A program made the position numbers and the translations under genes. The notes beneath the pieces are model-generated. The model had not been told where the DNA came from, did not search any database, and saw nothing but the letters and a program-made list of their open reading frames with translations. From Dehalococcoidia bacterium (GTDB lineage Bacteria; Chloroflexota; Dehalococcoidia; SHYB01), in the NCBI GenBank assembly GCA_009693015.1, contig SHYB01000013.1:1-50173 (forward strand): a DNA stretch of 50,173 nt, read 5' to 3'. Positions 8,162 through 16,452 of this stretch are shown piece by piece. Numbering within the stretch: position 1 is the first letter of the stretch; each line of letters begins with the position of its first letter.

Positions 8162-8189
8162 CATCTACTATGTGCATACATAGTAGATG
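8162..8189 (-). promoter_or_regulatory. 28-bp palindrome, likely operator of the iron-binding protein gene
   Basis: CATCTACTATGT at 8162-8173 and its exact reverse complement at 8178-8189, separated by GCAT, 38 bp before the start codon at 8124. It sits in an AT-rich island within GC-rich surroundings. A TTGACATGCTATG motif on the minus strand just upstream (about 8203-8215) could be the -35 region, although I find no -10 at standard spacing. The size and symmetry suit a dimeric repressor of the Fur or DtxR/MntR kind; this is inference. Confidence 0.6.
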
Positions 8190-8290
8190 CCGTATAGCAT
8201 ACATAGCATGTCAAGCATGGTACGCATCCCAGGGAAAAGCTTCCTTGACCCCAGGAGCAGCACACCAGTATGCTGGTGAGGTTGATAGGG

Positions 8291-8367
8291 CGGGGAGTGG
8301 CGCAGCTTGGCAGCGCGCCTGGTTTGGGACCAGGAGGCCCCGGGTTCAAATCCCGGCTCCCCGACCA
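8291..8367 (+). tRNA. tRNA-Pro (anticodon TGG)
   Basis: Acceptor stem CGGGGAG (8291-8297) pairs with CTCCCCG (8357-8363), then A and an encoded CCA (8365-8367). The anticodon stem CCTGG/CCAGG encloses TTTGGGA with anticodon TGG; the T arm is CCGGG-TTCAAAT-CCCGG. 77 nt with CCA. It lies between the divergent iron-binding gene and a promoter at 8425. I see no second copy of its 3' end nearby, so no sign of an integrated element. Confidence 0.97.
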
Positions 8368-8424
8368 TGCCTCTCCCTGTCGGCTGCCCATCGAACACGC
8401 CAGCTATGTCGCACACGCCTGCTC

Positions 8425-8480
8425 TTGACATGCTGATCGTTTGATATTAGACTAAGTTCTGAACTAAGTTCAATACTTAG
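8425..8480 (+). promoter_or_regulatory. Sigma-70-type promoter with direct repeats, no obvious gene next
   Basis: TTGACA at 8425-8430 and TAGACT at 8448-8453 with 17-bp spacing. Overlapping the expected start is a repeated word ACTAAGTTC (8451-8459 and 8463-8471), followed by ACTTAG, which pairs with CTAAGT. No convincing reading frame follows until 8810, so the transcript may be a long leader or a small RNA. Apart from this signal I see nothing in 8368-8796. Confidence 0.5.
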
Positions 8481-8796
8481 GGCGGGCCACACCCGCAGAA
8501 AGAATGCTCTAGCCCGCACGGTGACGGGAGCGGCACTCACGAACGGCCCCTCCCCCTGCACAACGCAGGCCGCACGGTTTTTCAATAACAAGCCATCGTT
8601 GCCCTACCCTAGCGGCGCTGGCTTTCGCGGCTCGATAGTCTGTGGCGCTATCTCACAACCCCTCCCCATCGAGCCCCCCCAAGGCAGGCCCTTCGTACAC
8701 CGGAGGGTCTGTCTCATTTCAAGGGACTGCACTCTGAAACAAGCCAATCGCCTGCCGGCAGCGTATTCTGTAGTAGGCAGGTTTGTGAATTTTCGC

Positions 8797-8802
8797 TACA
8801 AT
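8797..8802 (+). promoter_or_regulatory. -10 element TACAAT implying a leaderless transcript
   Basis: TACAAT ends 7 bases before the ATG at 8810, so the expected transcription start falls on or next to the start codon, and there is no Shine-Dalgarno. No good -35. The same arrangement is seen before argF, mnmE and the Nudix gene. Confidence 0.45.
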
Positions 8803-8809
8803 CTCCGTT

Positions 8810-9397
8810 ATGCGTATGCAACATCTCCATCGCAGGTTTCTCCTCATCGCTTCCATGATCGCGGTCCTCATGCTGGGCGCCGCGGCATGCTCGTCATCGT
8901 CTGCGGATGAGCGCGGCTTCCCGCCGGGTCTGCCCGATCGCATCTTTCCCTTCACGCAGTACGGGCGGAGCCTCTCTCTAACGGTGGAAGACGTGCGCAT
9001 CAAGGACCAGGCGTACTATCGCGACCTCAACGGGACGACGTATGTGGTGAAGCCTTCTGCGCCGGGAGGCAAGATTGTGACCGTGCTGATGCACGTGCGC
9101 AACGCCAGCGCGGGAAAGACGCTGATCGACATCAACGAAGAGGCGTTCAGCCTGCGCGATCTCACGGACAAGGAATACAAACCGATCAATCCATTCGCCA
9201 ATCCTGTGCTGGCGCCCAACGTTCCAAAGAATGACCCTCCATTGGACGTGATGTGGGGGCCCAACGAGTTCCCGCAGGGCTTTGGGATCATCGCGTGGGC
9301 GATGTTCGACTTACCCAAGGACACGGTGCCGATGGAGATACGCTGGGGAGCAGTGGACATCATATTCGCCCGATTCCAGAACAAGCCTGCCGCGTAG
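8810..9397 (+). CDS. Small lipoprotein with DUF4352-like immunoglobulin-type domain
   Basis: 195 residues. The N-terminus is a lipoprotein signal peptide with lipobox LGAAAC, followed by a Ser-rich linker. The mature part (residues about 45-185) has the layout of DUF4352-like beta-sandwich domains: KIVTVLMHVRNASAGKTLIDI followed by FSLRDLTDKEYKP. These are surface proteins of unknown partner. It may start at ATG 8810 or at 8816; a TACAAT box at 8797-8802 with no ribosome binding site favours leaderless translation from 8810. The next gene begins 9 bp after the stop but is functionally unrelated. Confidence 0.65.
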   Translation: MRMQHLHRRFLLIASMIAVLMLGAAACSSSSADERGFPPGLPDRIFPFTQYGRSLSLTVEDVRIKDQAYYRDLNGTTYVVKPSAPGGKIVTVLMHVRNASAGKTLIDINEEAFSLRDLTDKEYKPINPFANPVLAPNVPKNDPPLDVMWGPNEFPQGFGIIAWAMFDLPKDTVPMEIRWGAVDIIFARFQNKPAA

Positions 9398-9406
9398 AGA
9401 GCCTGC

Positions 9407-10132
9407 ATGGCGATCAGTTGCAGCACCCAGAGCGGCATTGCGTGGGTGACGCTGGGCAACAGGCGGGCGGGCAATGCGCTGGACGACCGCCAGGCGGCGG
9501 CGTTGCACGATACATGCCGGCGCATCATCGAGGACGACGCGGTGCGCGTGGCGGTGTTCACCGGCGCAGGCGCGGTCTTTTGCTCGCCGCCACCCGGCAT
9601 ACGGGCCAGGCCGGCAGCGGAGGCCATCGCCGCCATTGTCAAGCCGACGATTGCTGCGCTCAACGGCGATGCCACAGGGCCCGGCCTGGAACTGGCGCTG
9701 GCGTGCGATATTCGCCTGGCCGCGCGGGGGTCACGCCTGGCGATGGACCAGGTCACCCGCGGCGAGATGCCTAGCGACGGCGGCACGCAGCGCCTGCCGC
9801 GGCTGATCGCGCGCAGCTACGCGGCAGATATGCTGCTGACAGGCAGGCGGCTGACGGCAGCGGAAGCGCAGCGCATTGGCCTGGTGACGGAGGTGACGGC
9901 TGCGGCGCAGTTGCAGGCCCGAACGAGGGCACTGGCGCAGGCGCTGGCGGCGATGGCGCCGATTGCCGCGAGGTATGTGAAGGAGGCGATCCGCGAAGGG
10001 ATGGAGACGACGCTGGCGCAGGGGCTGCGGCTGGAGGCGGACCTGGCGGTGCTGCTGCACACGACGAAGGACAGGGCGGAGGGGATCTCCTCGTTTCTCG
10101 AGCGGCGGGAGCCCCGGTTTACGGGGTCGTAA
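9407..10132 (+). CDS. Crotonase-fold protein with altered active site
   Basis: 241 residues, slightly short for enoyl-CoA hydratase because the loop after the first oxyanion motif is shortened (FCSPPPG instead of FCAGADL). KPTIAALNGDATGPGLELAL and GGTQRLPR clearly place it in the crotonase superfamily, and GPGL keeps the second oxyanion Gly. The two catalytic glutamates of hydratases appear changed: the first aligns with Gln115 and the second with Asp141. It may therefore be a different crotonase (isomerase, hydrolase) or a structural partner of the canonical hydratase that starts 3 bp downstream at 10136. Cytoplasmic; acts on CoA thioesters by family. Confidence 0.8.
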   Translation: MAISCSTQSGIAWVTLGNRRAGNALDDRQAAALHDTCRRIIEDDAVRVAVFTGAGAVFCSPPPGIRARPAAEAIAAIVKPTIAALNGDATGPGLELALACDIRLAARGSRLAMDQVTRGEMPSDGGTQRLPRLIARSYAADMLLTGRRLTAAEAQRIGLVTEVTAAAQLQARTRALAQALAAMAPIAARYVKEAIREGMETTLAQGLRLEADLAVLLHTTKDRAEGISSFLERREPRFTGS

Positions 10133-10135
10133 CCC

Positions 10136-10894
10136 ATGACCACCGCGGGGTTCGATACTATCCTGTATGAGCGCCGCGGCGCGGTGGCGTGGGTCACGCT
10201 GAACCGCCCCAAGGCGCTGAACGCATATAACGTGCAGATGCGGGACGATCTCTATGCCACGCTGGAGCTCATCGCCACGGACGACGCCGTGGGGGTGGCG
10301 GTGTTTCGCGGCGCGGGGGAGCGGGCGTTCTGCGCCGGCGCCGACTTGACGGAGTTCGGCAGCGCGCCTTCGCAGGCGATTGCACGGCAGGTGCGGTTCG
10401 AGCGAGACGTGTGGGCGCGACTGCTGGGGATGGAGAAGCCGCTCATTGCGGCAATCCACGGGTTCTGCCTGGGCTCGGGGCTGGAGATCGCGCTATGCTG
10501 CGACCTGCGGATTGCAGCGCCGGATGCCGTCTTCGGCCTCCCAGAGACGCAGCTGGGGATGATCCCTGCTGCGGGCGGCACGCAGACCATGCCGCGCATG
10601 ATCGGACAGGCCCGCGCGCTGGAGGCGATGCTGACGGGGCGCAGGATGGACGCGCGCGAGGCGCTGGCTGGGGGGATCGTCACGCGCGTGGCGAGACGCG
10701 GAGGCGTATTCTCTACCGCGGAACGAATAGCACAGCGCATGGCGGCGATGAATCCAGAGACAATGCGGTCAGTGAAGGCTGCCGTGTATCGCGGGCTGGA
10801 GCAACCGCTGGCGCAGGGGCTGGCGATGGAACAGGCGCTAGCCGCCAGACTGGTCGCGGCCAGCGATGCTGCACGGCGTGGCGGAATTGGGTAG
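10136..10894 (+). CDS. Enoyl-CoA hydratase/isomerase (canonical active site)
   Basis: 252 residues. FCAGADLTEF (oxyanion hole 1), AAIHGFCLGSGLEIAL (oxyanion hole 2), GLPETQLGMIPAAGGTQ with the first catalytic Glu, and ALEAMLTGRRM with the second. All key residues of the hydratase type are present, so reversible hydration of a 2-enoyl-CoA is the best call. It lies 3 bp after another crotonase lacking these residues and 80 bp before an acyl-CoA synthetase, suggesting an acyl-CoA degradation operon. The 80-bp gap carries GGAGAC-type G-rich repeats and no terminator. Confidence 0.88.
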   Translation: MTTAGFDTILYERRGAVAWVTLNRPKALNAYNVQMRDDLYATLELIATDDAVGVAVFRGAGERAFCAGADLTEFGSAPSQAIARQVRFERDVWARLLGMEKPLIAAIHGFCLGSGLEIALCCDLRIAAPDAVFGLPETQLGMIPAAGGTQTMPRMIGQARALEAMLTGRRMDAREALAGGIVTRVARRGGVFSTAERIAQRMAAMNPETMRSVKAAVYRGLEQPLAQGLAMEQALAARLVAASDAARRGGIG

Positions 10895-10974
10895 GATAGT
10901 GAGGATCATCGGAGAGTAGGGAGACGGCGGACAGTGGGGAGACGGGGCAACGGAGACAGGCCAAGGAGACGGAA

Positions 10975-12546
10975 ATGAACACGGCAGAGTTCCTCATGGT
11001 GACGAGCGCGATCGCTCCGGAGCGCGCCGCCATCGTGTTTGAAGACAAGAAGTACAGCTACGCAGACCTGCAGGAGCGTTCGTCGCGGCTGGCGAATGCA
11101 CTGACGGCGATGGGCTTGCAGAAGGGCGATACGCTGGCGTTCCTGGAAGTGAACTGCAACCACTGCGTGGAGACGTACTTCGCCTGCGCCAAGCTCGGCA
11201 TGGTGTACGTGCCCCTCAACTTCCGGGCGAAGTCGGACGAGCTGGCCTACATGATCCAGGACTCGGATGCCAAGGTGCTGATCGCGGGGCAGCGATACAC
11301 CAAGTTGGCGCAAGAGCTTCGCTCGCAGATTCCCGGCGTGCAGCACTACGTGAGCCTGGGAGGCGCGGCGAAGGGAATGATGGCGTATGAGGAGATGCTG
11401 CAGGGGGCAAGCGCCGACGACCCATTCACAGAGATCGCCGACGAAGACCTGACGATCCTCATGTTCACCGCGGGCACCACGGGTCTCCCGAAAGGCGTGA
11501 TGCTGGCGCACCGGAACTTCTCAGAGTATGTGCTGAATAACGTGACGCCCGCAGACCCGGAGACGGAGGAGAAGAATATCCTCACCGTGCCGCTGTACCA
11601 CATCGCGGGGGTGCAGGCGATGATGGCCTCGGTGTACGGCGGGCGGACGCTGGTGGTGCAGCGCCAGTTCGAAGCGGAGGAGTGGATGCGGCTGGTGCGG
11701 GAGCAGCGGGTGGACCGCGCCATGATGGTGCCCACCATGTTAAAGCAGCTCATGGACCACCCCAAGTTCCACGACTACGATCTTTCCAGCCTGAAGGTCA
11801 TCACCTACGGCGCCGCGCCCATGCCGGTTGAGGTGATCAAGCGCGCCATTCGCGAGTTGCCGGGCACGCGGTTCATCAACGCCTTCGGTCAAACGGAGTC
11901 CGCGGCCACCATCACCATGCTGGGGCCGGAGGACCATGTGATCGAGGGTTCGCCGGAGGAGATCGAACGCAGGCTCAAGCGCCTCTCCTCCATCGGCAAG
12001 CCGCTGGCGGATGTGGAGGTGCGCATCATGGGCGAGGACGGCTCGATGGTCGCGAGCGGCCAGGTGGGAGAGATCGTGGCGCGGGGCGGGCGCATCATGC
12101 GCGGGTACTGGAAGCAGGACTCGGCGACGACAAAGACGATTGACGCGCAGGGCTGGCTCCACACTGGCGACCTGGGGTATCAAGACGAGGATGGCTATAT
12201 CTTTCTGGCGGGCAGGGCGAAGGACATCATCAAACGCGGCGGCGAGATGATCTCCCCGGAAGAGGTGGAGAACGTGATCCTCAGCCATCCCAACGTGGAA
12301 GACGCCGCGGTGATCGGCGTGGCGGACGATACGTGGGGAGAGCGCGTGCGGGCGGTGATTGTGACGAAGAACGGGGCGAAGGTGCCGCCGGAAGAAATCA
12401 TCGAGCTGTGCCGCCAGCGGCTGGCGAGTTTCAAGAAGCCGGAGAGCGTGGTGTTCACCTCGGAAATACCGCGCAACCCCATGGGCAAGATTCTCAAGCG
12501 CGTGCTGCGCGAGCAGTTCAACGAGCCAATTACGGTTACGGGCTAG
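10975..12546 (+). CDS. AMP-forming acyl-CoA synthetase/ligase
   Basis: 523 residues, usual for class I adenylate-forming CoA ligases. Motifs in order: FTAGTTGLPKGVMLAHRN (phosphate loop, about 162-180), YGAAPMP, NAFGQTESAA, GWLHTGDLGYQDEDGY (AMP ribose Asp), GRAKDIIKRGGEMISPEEVE (hinge) and NPMGKILKR with the C-terminal catalytic Lys. It activates a carboxylic acid to its CoA thioester for the crotonases upstream; chain type is unknown. AAGGAGACGGAA precedes the ATG. The stop overlaps the stop of gpsA on the other strand by 4 bp, so transcription of the two units collides. Confidence 0.92.
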   Translation: MNTAEFLMVTSAIAPERAAIVFEDKKYSYADLQERSSRLANALTAMGLQKGDTLAFLEVNCNHCVETYFACAKLGMVYVPLNFRAKSDELAYMIQDSDAKVLIAGQRYTKLAQELRSQIPGVQHYVSLGGAAKGMMAYEEMLQGASADDPFTEIADEDLTILMFTAGTTGLPKGVMLAHRNFSEYVLNNVTPADPETEEKNILTVPLYHIAGVQAMMASVYGGRTLVVQRQFEAEEWMRLVREQRVDRAMMVPTMLKQLMDHPKFHDYDLSSLKVITYGAAPMPVEVIKRAIRELPGTRFINAFGQTESAATITMLGPEDHVIEGSPEEIERRLKRLSSIGKPLADVEVRIMGEDGSMVASGQVGEIVARGGRIMRGYWKQDSATTKTIDAQGWLHTGDLGYQDEDGYIFLAGRAKDIIKRGGEMISPEEVENVILSHPNVEDAAVIGVADDTWGERVRAVIVTKNGAKVPPEEIIELCRQRLASFKKPESVVFTSEIPRNPMGKILKRVLREQFNEPITVTG

Positions 12547-13553
12547 CCGACGCCTTCCCATTCGCGCTTGGGGGTGCGGGCCATAAGCTCGGCGACGGCG
12601 CGCTCCGGCTCCAGCCCTTCGAACATGACGCGGTAGGTGCAGCTGGCGATGGGCATGTCCACGCCTAGGCGCCGCGCCAGCGCCAGCGCAGCCACGGTAG
12701 TGTCCACGCCCTCAGCGACGTTGCGCATGCCCGCGAGTATGACCTTGAGGGGCCTCCCCTTGGCGAGCTGCTCGCCGACAAAATAGTTACGGCTGAGGCG
12801 GCTGGCGCAGGTGGCGACGAGATCGCCCAGGCCGGAAAGGCCGGCGAAGGTGAGCGGCTTGGCGCCTGCGGCTACACCCAAGCGCGTGATCTCCGCAAGG
12901 CCACGGGTGATGAATGCGCCCTTGGCGTTATCGCCATAGCCCAGGCCGTCGCTCATGCCCGCGCCGATGGCGATGATGTTCTTCAACGCGCCGCCGAACT
13001 CCACGCCGGTCACGTCTGTGTTGGTGTAGGCGCGGAACAGCGGCGACATCAGCACGGCCACGACCTCCGCCGCGACCGATTCATTCTTGGCTGCGATCAC
13101 GGTAGAGGCGGGCTGGCCTTCGATGATTTCCCGCGAGAGGTTGGGGCCGGAGAGCAAGGCGATGCGAGAGTGAAGCGCCGCGGGAAGCTCCTCGGCGAGG
13201 AGTTCGCTCATGCGCTTGGAAGAGCTGCGCTCCAGGCCCTTGGCGGCGCTCACCAGCAGCATGGAGGGGGCAAGATGCGGTGCCGCTTTCCGAGCATTGT
13301 CGCGCAGGGAATGCGAGGGGACGGCGAAGATGACGAGGCCGCAATCGCGGGTGGCGTCCGCGAGGGAGGCGGTGACGCGGAGGGACGGCGGAAACGAGTA
13401 GTCGGGAAGGCGGGCCTGGTGCTGGCGCGCGGCTTCCAAGGCGCGAGCTTCTTCCTCTGTGCGCGCCCACAGTCGCACCGGCACCTGGCGGCGGGCAAGG
13501 ATGATCGCCAGCGTTGTGCCCCATGTGGTGGAGCCGATGATGGCGACGTTCAT
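12543..13553 (-). CDS. gpsA: Glycerol-3-phosphate dehydrogenase [NAD(P)+]
   Basis: 336 residues. It makes sn-glycerol-3-phosphate from dihydroxyacetone phosphate for phospholipid synthesis. Visible: N-terminal Rossmann segment IIGSTTWGTTLA, AAKGLE, SGPNLSREI, VEFGGALKNIIAIGAGMSDG (catalytic Lys) and GLGDLVATCASRLSRN. The Rossmann glycine motif, normally GAGxWG, reads GSTTWG, so the second glycine is Thr; the rest is typical, so I treat it as a lineage variant. Its start overlaps the plsY stop by 4 bp (ATGA-type), coupling it to the next step of the same pathway. Confidence 0.93.
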   Translation of the reverse strand: MNVAIIGSTTWGTTLAIILARRQVPVRLWARTEEEARALEAARQHQARLPDYSFPPSLRVTASLADATRDCGLVIFAVPSHSLRDNARKAAPHLAPSMLLVSAAKGLERSSSKRMSELLAEELPAALHSRIALLSGPNLSREIIEGQPASTVIAAKNESVAAEVVAVLMSPLFRAYTNTDVTGVEFGGALKNIIAIGAGMSDGLGYGDNAKGAFITRGLAEITRLGVAAGAKPLTFAGLSGLGDLVATCASRLSRNYFVGEQLAKGRPLKVILAGMRNVAEGVDTTVAALALARRLGVDMPIASCTYRVMFEGLEPERAVAELMARTPKREWEGVG

Positions 13554-14188
13554 GCGTTTGCTCCGGCGGCGGGCGACGCCGGCCTGCGCTCGCCTTTCTG
13601 CCCGAGCCTGCGCTCCGTGCCGCGAGCAAGGCGTACGATGTTATCCCGGTGCTGGAAAAAGACGATGGGCACGCCAACGGCAGTATAGACAAACCAAGCC
13701 CAGGGTTCGTGGCCCAGGAGGGCGAGGACGAGAAGGCCGATAAACACGAATGCCGCGCCGGTGAGTGACCCCAACGAGACATATCGGCTGAGGGCGATAA
13801 CGAGAAATCCGAATCCGATGGCGACAGCGCCCCAGACGGGAGTCATGGCCATGAGCCCGCCGATGCCGGTGGCGATGCCGCGTCCGCCGGAGAAGCGGAT
13901 GAAGATAGACCAGTTGTGGCCGGCGAGCGCGGCCAGCGCCGCCAGGGCCTCCACCGGTTGGCTGTCAGCAAGGCCGCGCGCAATGTAGACCGCCGACGCG
14001 CCTTTGCCAAGGTCGAAAACAAACGTGGCGACGGCGGCGGGAAGGCCCACGGTGCGCAGCACATTGGTGGCGCCGATCTTGCCGCTGCCGTACTCGCGAA
14101 TGTCCACACCCTTCAACAGCTTGCCCAGCACGAGGCCAAGCGGGAATGCTCCGATGAGGTAGGAGAGCAGGACTGCCAGCGCGCTCAT
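13550..14188 (-). CDS. plsY: Glycerol-3-phosphate acyltransferase PlsY
   Basis: 212 residues, an integral membrane protein with several hydrophobic segments. Family motifs: SGKIGATNVLRT (about 36-47, the conserved S-x-x-x-GATN loop) and GGRGIATGIG (about 105-114). It transfers an acyl group from acyl phosphate to glycerol-3-phosphate, giving lysophosphatidate, and so uses the GpsA product. The C-terminus is basic and extended. It overlaps der upstream and gpsA downstream by 4 bp each, indicating tight translational coupling. Confidence 0.93.
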   Translation of the reverse strand: MSALAVLLSYLIGAFPLGLVLGKLLKGVDIREYGSGKIGATNVLRTVGLPAAVATFVFDLGKGASAVYIARGLADSQPVEALAALAALAGHNWSIFIRFSGGRGIATGIGGLMAMTPVWGAVAIGFGFLVIALSRYVSLGSLTGAAFVFIGLLVLALLGHEPWAWFVYTAVGVPIVFFQHRDNIVRLARGTERRLGQKGERRPASPAAGANA

Positions 14189-15501
14189 GCTTCACCCTGG
14201 CGGCGAAAGATGAGCTTGAGCGGCGTGCCGGTGAAGCCGAACGCCTGGCGAAGGCGGTTTTCCAAATAACGCTGGTAGGAGAAGTGCACGAGGGTCGGAT
14301 CGTTGACGTAGAAGAGGAAGGTTGGCGGATCAACGGCTTGCTGCGTGGCGAAGTACACGTGCAGCCGCTTGCTGCCGATGAGCGGAGGCAGCGTCTCGCC
14401 GAGCGCTTGCTCCACGACGCGATTGAGCTGGCCCGCGCCGATGCGCAGTTGGCGCTGGCGGTGCACCTCGGCCACAACCTGCATAAGCTCGTCCAGGCCC
14501 TGGCGCTTGAGCGCGGAGATGAACACGATGGGGGCATAGGAGATAAAGCGGAAACGAGCGCGCACCACTTCCTCCGCCTGCTCAATCGAAAGGTCCGCCT
14601 CCGACGCCAGGTCCCATTTGTTGACTGCCAGCACGATGCCCTTGTGGGAGTCCAGGGCAAAGCCGGCGATGTGGGTATCCTGCGCCGCGCTCATCTCCGT
14701 GGCATCCAGCACCAAGATCGCTATGCTGGCGCGCCCAATAGCACGGATGGAGCGCAGCGAGCTGTATTGCTCCACGCCCTTCTCAATCTTGCCACGGCGG
14801 CGGATGCCTGCGGTGTCAATGAGCACGATGCGCTCGCCATCGCGTTCGAGGAGCGTGTCCACGCTGTCCCTGGTGGTGCCGGGCACCTCGCTCACGACCA
14901 TACGGTCCTGTCCCAGCAAGCCGTTGACCAGGCTGGACTTGCCGGTGTTGGGACGACCGATGATGGCGATACGCAGTCCCGGCTGCTCGGCGACGACGGG
15001 CTCTTCAGGGAGCAGGGCGATGAGGGCATCGAGCAGGTCGGCGATACCGGAGCTGTGGTAGGCGCTAATCAGGTGCGGGTCGCCTATGCCTAAGGAGTAG
15101 AACTCCGCGGCCTGGGGCTCGCGCTTGTGCGAGTCCACCTTGTTGATGGCAAGCAGGACAGGCTTGCCGGAGCGCCGGATCAGGTTGGCGACTTCGGCAT
15201 CGCCGGCGGTGATGCCAGTGGTGACATCGGCAACGAAGATAAGGGCATCCGCGTCCTGCACCGCTTGCCGCACCTGCTGCTGCACGGCGTGGCCGATGCT
15301 GTCATGCGCCGCATCGTCCAGCCCCGCGGTGTCTACGAGCAGGAAGGGACGATCAGCCCACTGCACGGGGGCGAAGATGCGGTCGCGCGTGGTGCCGGGC
15401 TGGTCGGCGGTGATGGAGAGACGCTCACCAAGCACCTTATTGAACAGCGTGGACTTTCCCACGTTGGGGCGTCCCACAATAGCGACAATAGGCGTGCTCA
15501 T
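14185..15501 (-). CDS. der: Double-GTPase ribosome assembly factor Der (EngA)
   Basis: 438 residues with two tandem G domains and a C-terminal KH-like domain, the Der signature. Domain 1: GRPNVGKSTLFN, DTAGLD, NKVD. Domain 2: GRPNTGKSSLVN, DTAGIRRRGKIEKGVEQYS, NKWDL. The KH part follows from about residue 350 (LPPLIGSKRLHVYF). It acts in the maturation of the 50S ribosomal subunit. It lies 24 bp after argF and overlaps plsY by 4 bp; the der-plsY-gpsA order is a common bacterial arrangement. Confidence 0.95.
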   Translation of the reverse strand: MSTPIVAIVGRPNVGKSTLFNKVLGERLSITADQPGTTRDRIFAPVQWADRPFLLVDTAGLDDAAHDSIGHAVQQQVRQAVQDADALIFVADVTTGITAGDAEVANLIRRSGKPVLLAINKVDSHKREPQAAEFYSLGIGDPHLISAYHSSGIADLLDALIALLPEEPVVAEQPGLRIAIIGRPNTGKSSLVNGLLGQDRMVVSEVPGTTRDSVDTLLERDGERIVLIDTAGIRRRGKIEKGVEQYSSLRSIRAIGRASIAILVLDATEMSAAQDTHIAGFALDSHKGIVLAVNKWDLASEADLSIEQAEEVVRARFRFISYAPIVFISALKRQGLDELMQVVAEVHRQRQLRIGAGQLNRVVEQALGETLPPLIGSKRLHVYFATQQAVDPPTFLFYVNDPTLVHFSYQRYLENRLRQAFGFTGTPLKLIFRRQGEA

Positions 15502-15525
15502 ACTGCGCCCCGGCCCGCCGCCGGC

Positions 15526-16443
15526 CTAGGCCTCTCCAAAGAGGTCGGCCAGCACGGCCTTCTGCGCGTGGAGACGGTTCTCCGCCTGGTCAAAGACTAC
15601 GGAGGCGGGATGGTCCAGCATGCCGCGAGCGATTTCCTCCCCGTGATGCGCGGGCAAGGGGTGCAGCAACAGCGCCCCAGGTTTGGCCTTGGCAAGAAGC
15701 TCCGGCGTGACCTGATAGTGGGCGAATGCCAGTTTTCTGAGGTCTGCCTCGGCCTCCTGGCCCATGCTGGTCCACACGTCCGTGTACACCGCGTCCGCTT
15801 GGGCCACCGCCGCGCTGGGGTTTTGCGTGACCTCCACCGATGCGCCGGTGACGCGACCGATGCGGTCTATAGCATCGAGAAGGGCCGTGGGGAGCTGGTA
15901 ATCGGGCGGAGAGGCGATGCGGTAGTGCGCTCCCGACAGCGCTGCGCCCAAACCCAGGCTCGCGGCGCAGTTGTTGCCATCGCCGACGAAGGCGATGACC
16001 AGATCGCGCAGGCGGCCATGCCGTTCGCGGATAGTCATGAGGTCGGCGAGCGCCTGGCAGGGATGCTCGCTATCCGATAGCCCGTTGACGACAGGCACAG
16101 CGGCGTGCTGGGCAAGCTGCACGACAACATCGTGCGCAAAGACTCGGGCGACGATTCCCTGGACGTAACGCGACAGCACCCGTGCGACGTCCTCCACTGG
16201 CTCCCGCCTGCCCACCCCCACTTCGTCCGGCCCGAGGTAAATGGGGTGCCCGCCAAGCTGGTGGATCGCGATATCAAAGCTCACGCGGGTGCGGAGCGAG
16301 GGCTTCTGGAAGAGCATGGCGATGGCCTTGCCCGCCAGCTGCTGCGATGCACGCCCCGTCTTGAACGCGTCAGCGGAGTCGAGGAGTGCCGCGAGGCTGT
16401 CTGGGGTGAGGCCGGCAACGGATATGAAGTCTCGTTTGGACAT
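15526..16443 (-). CDS. argF: Ornithine carbamoyltransferase
   Basis: 305 residues from the ATG at 16443; the open frame upstream to 16599 lacks family residues. Carbamoyl phosphate motif FQKPSLRTR, HPCQALAD, then DVWTSMGQE, the ornithine-binding SMG loop that separates it from aspartate carbamoyltransferase. It makes citrulline in arginine synthesis. One oddity: the HCLP motif, whose Cys contacts ornithine, reads HPLPAHHGEE, as in aspartate carbamoyltransferases. The SMG loop still favours ornithine. A TATACT box 9 bp before the ATG and no Shine-Dalgarno suggest a leaderless transcript that continues into der-plsY-gpsA. Confidence 0.9.
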   Translation of the reverse strand: MSKRDFISVAGLTPDSLAALLDSADAFKTGRASQQLAGKAIAMLFQKPSLRTRVSFDIAIHQLGGHPIYLGPDEVGVGRREPVEDVARVLSRYVQGIVARVFAHDVVVQLAQHAAVPVVNGLSDSEHPCQALADLMTIRERHGRLRDLVIAFVGDGNNCAASLGLGAALSGAHYRIASPPDYQLPTALLDAIDRIGRVTGASVEVTQNPSAAVAQADAVYTDVWTSMGQEAEADLRKLAFAHYQVTPELLAKAKPGALLLHPLPAHHGEEIARGMLDHPASVVFDQAENRLHAQKAVLADLFGEA

Positions 16444-16452
16444 ACGGCAGTA

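Noticed and set aside
8291-8367. tRNA-Pro as attachment site of an integrated element
   Set aside because: No duplicated 3' tRNA end, integrase or phage genes in the flanks.
8719-9003. Minus-strand frame opposite the lipoprotein start
   Set aside because: No ribosome binding site or domain; the lipoprotein on plus has a clear signal peptide and lipobox.
10895-10974. GGAGAC-rich spacer as a regulatory repeat array
   Set aside because: Short, irregular purine-rich repeats between two genes in one operon; no symmetry or promoter seen.
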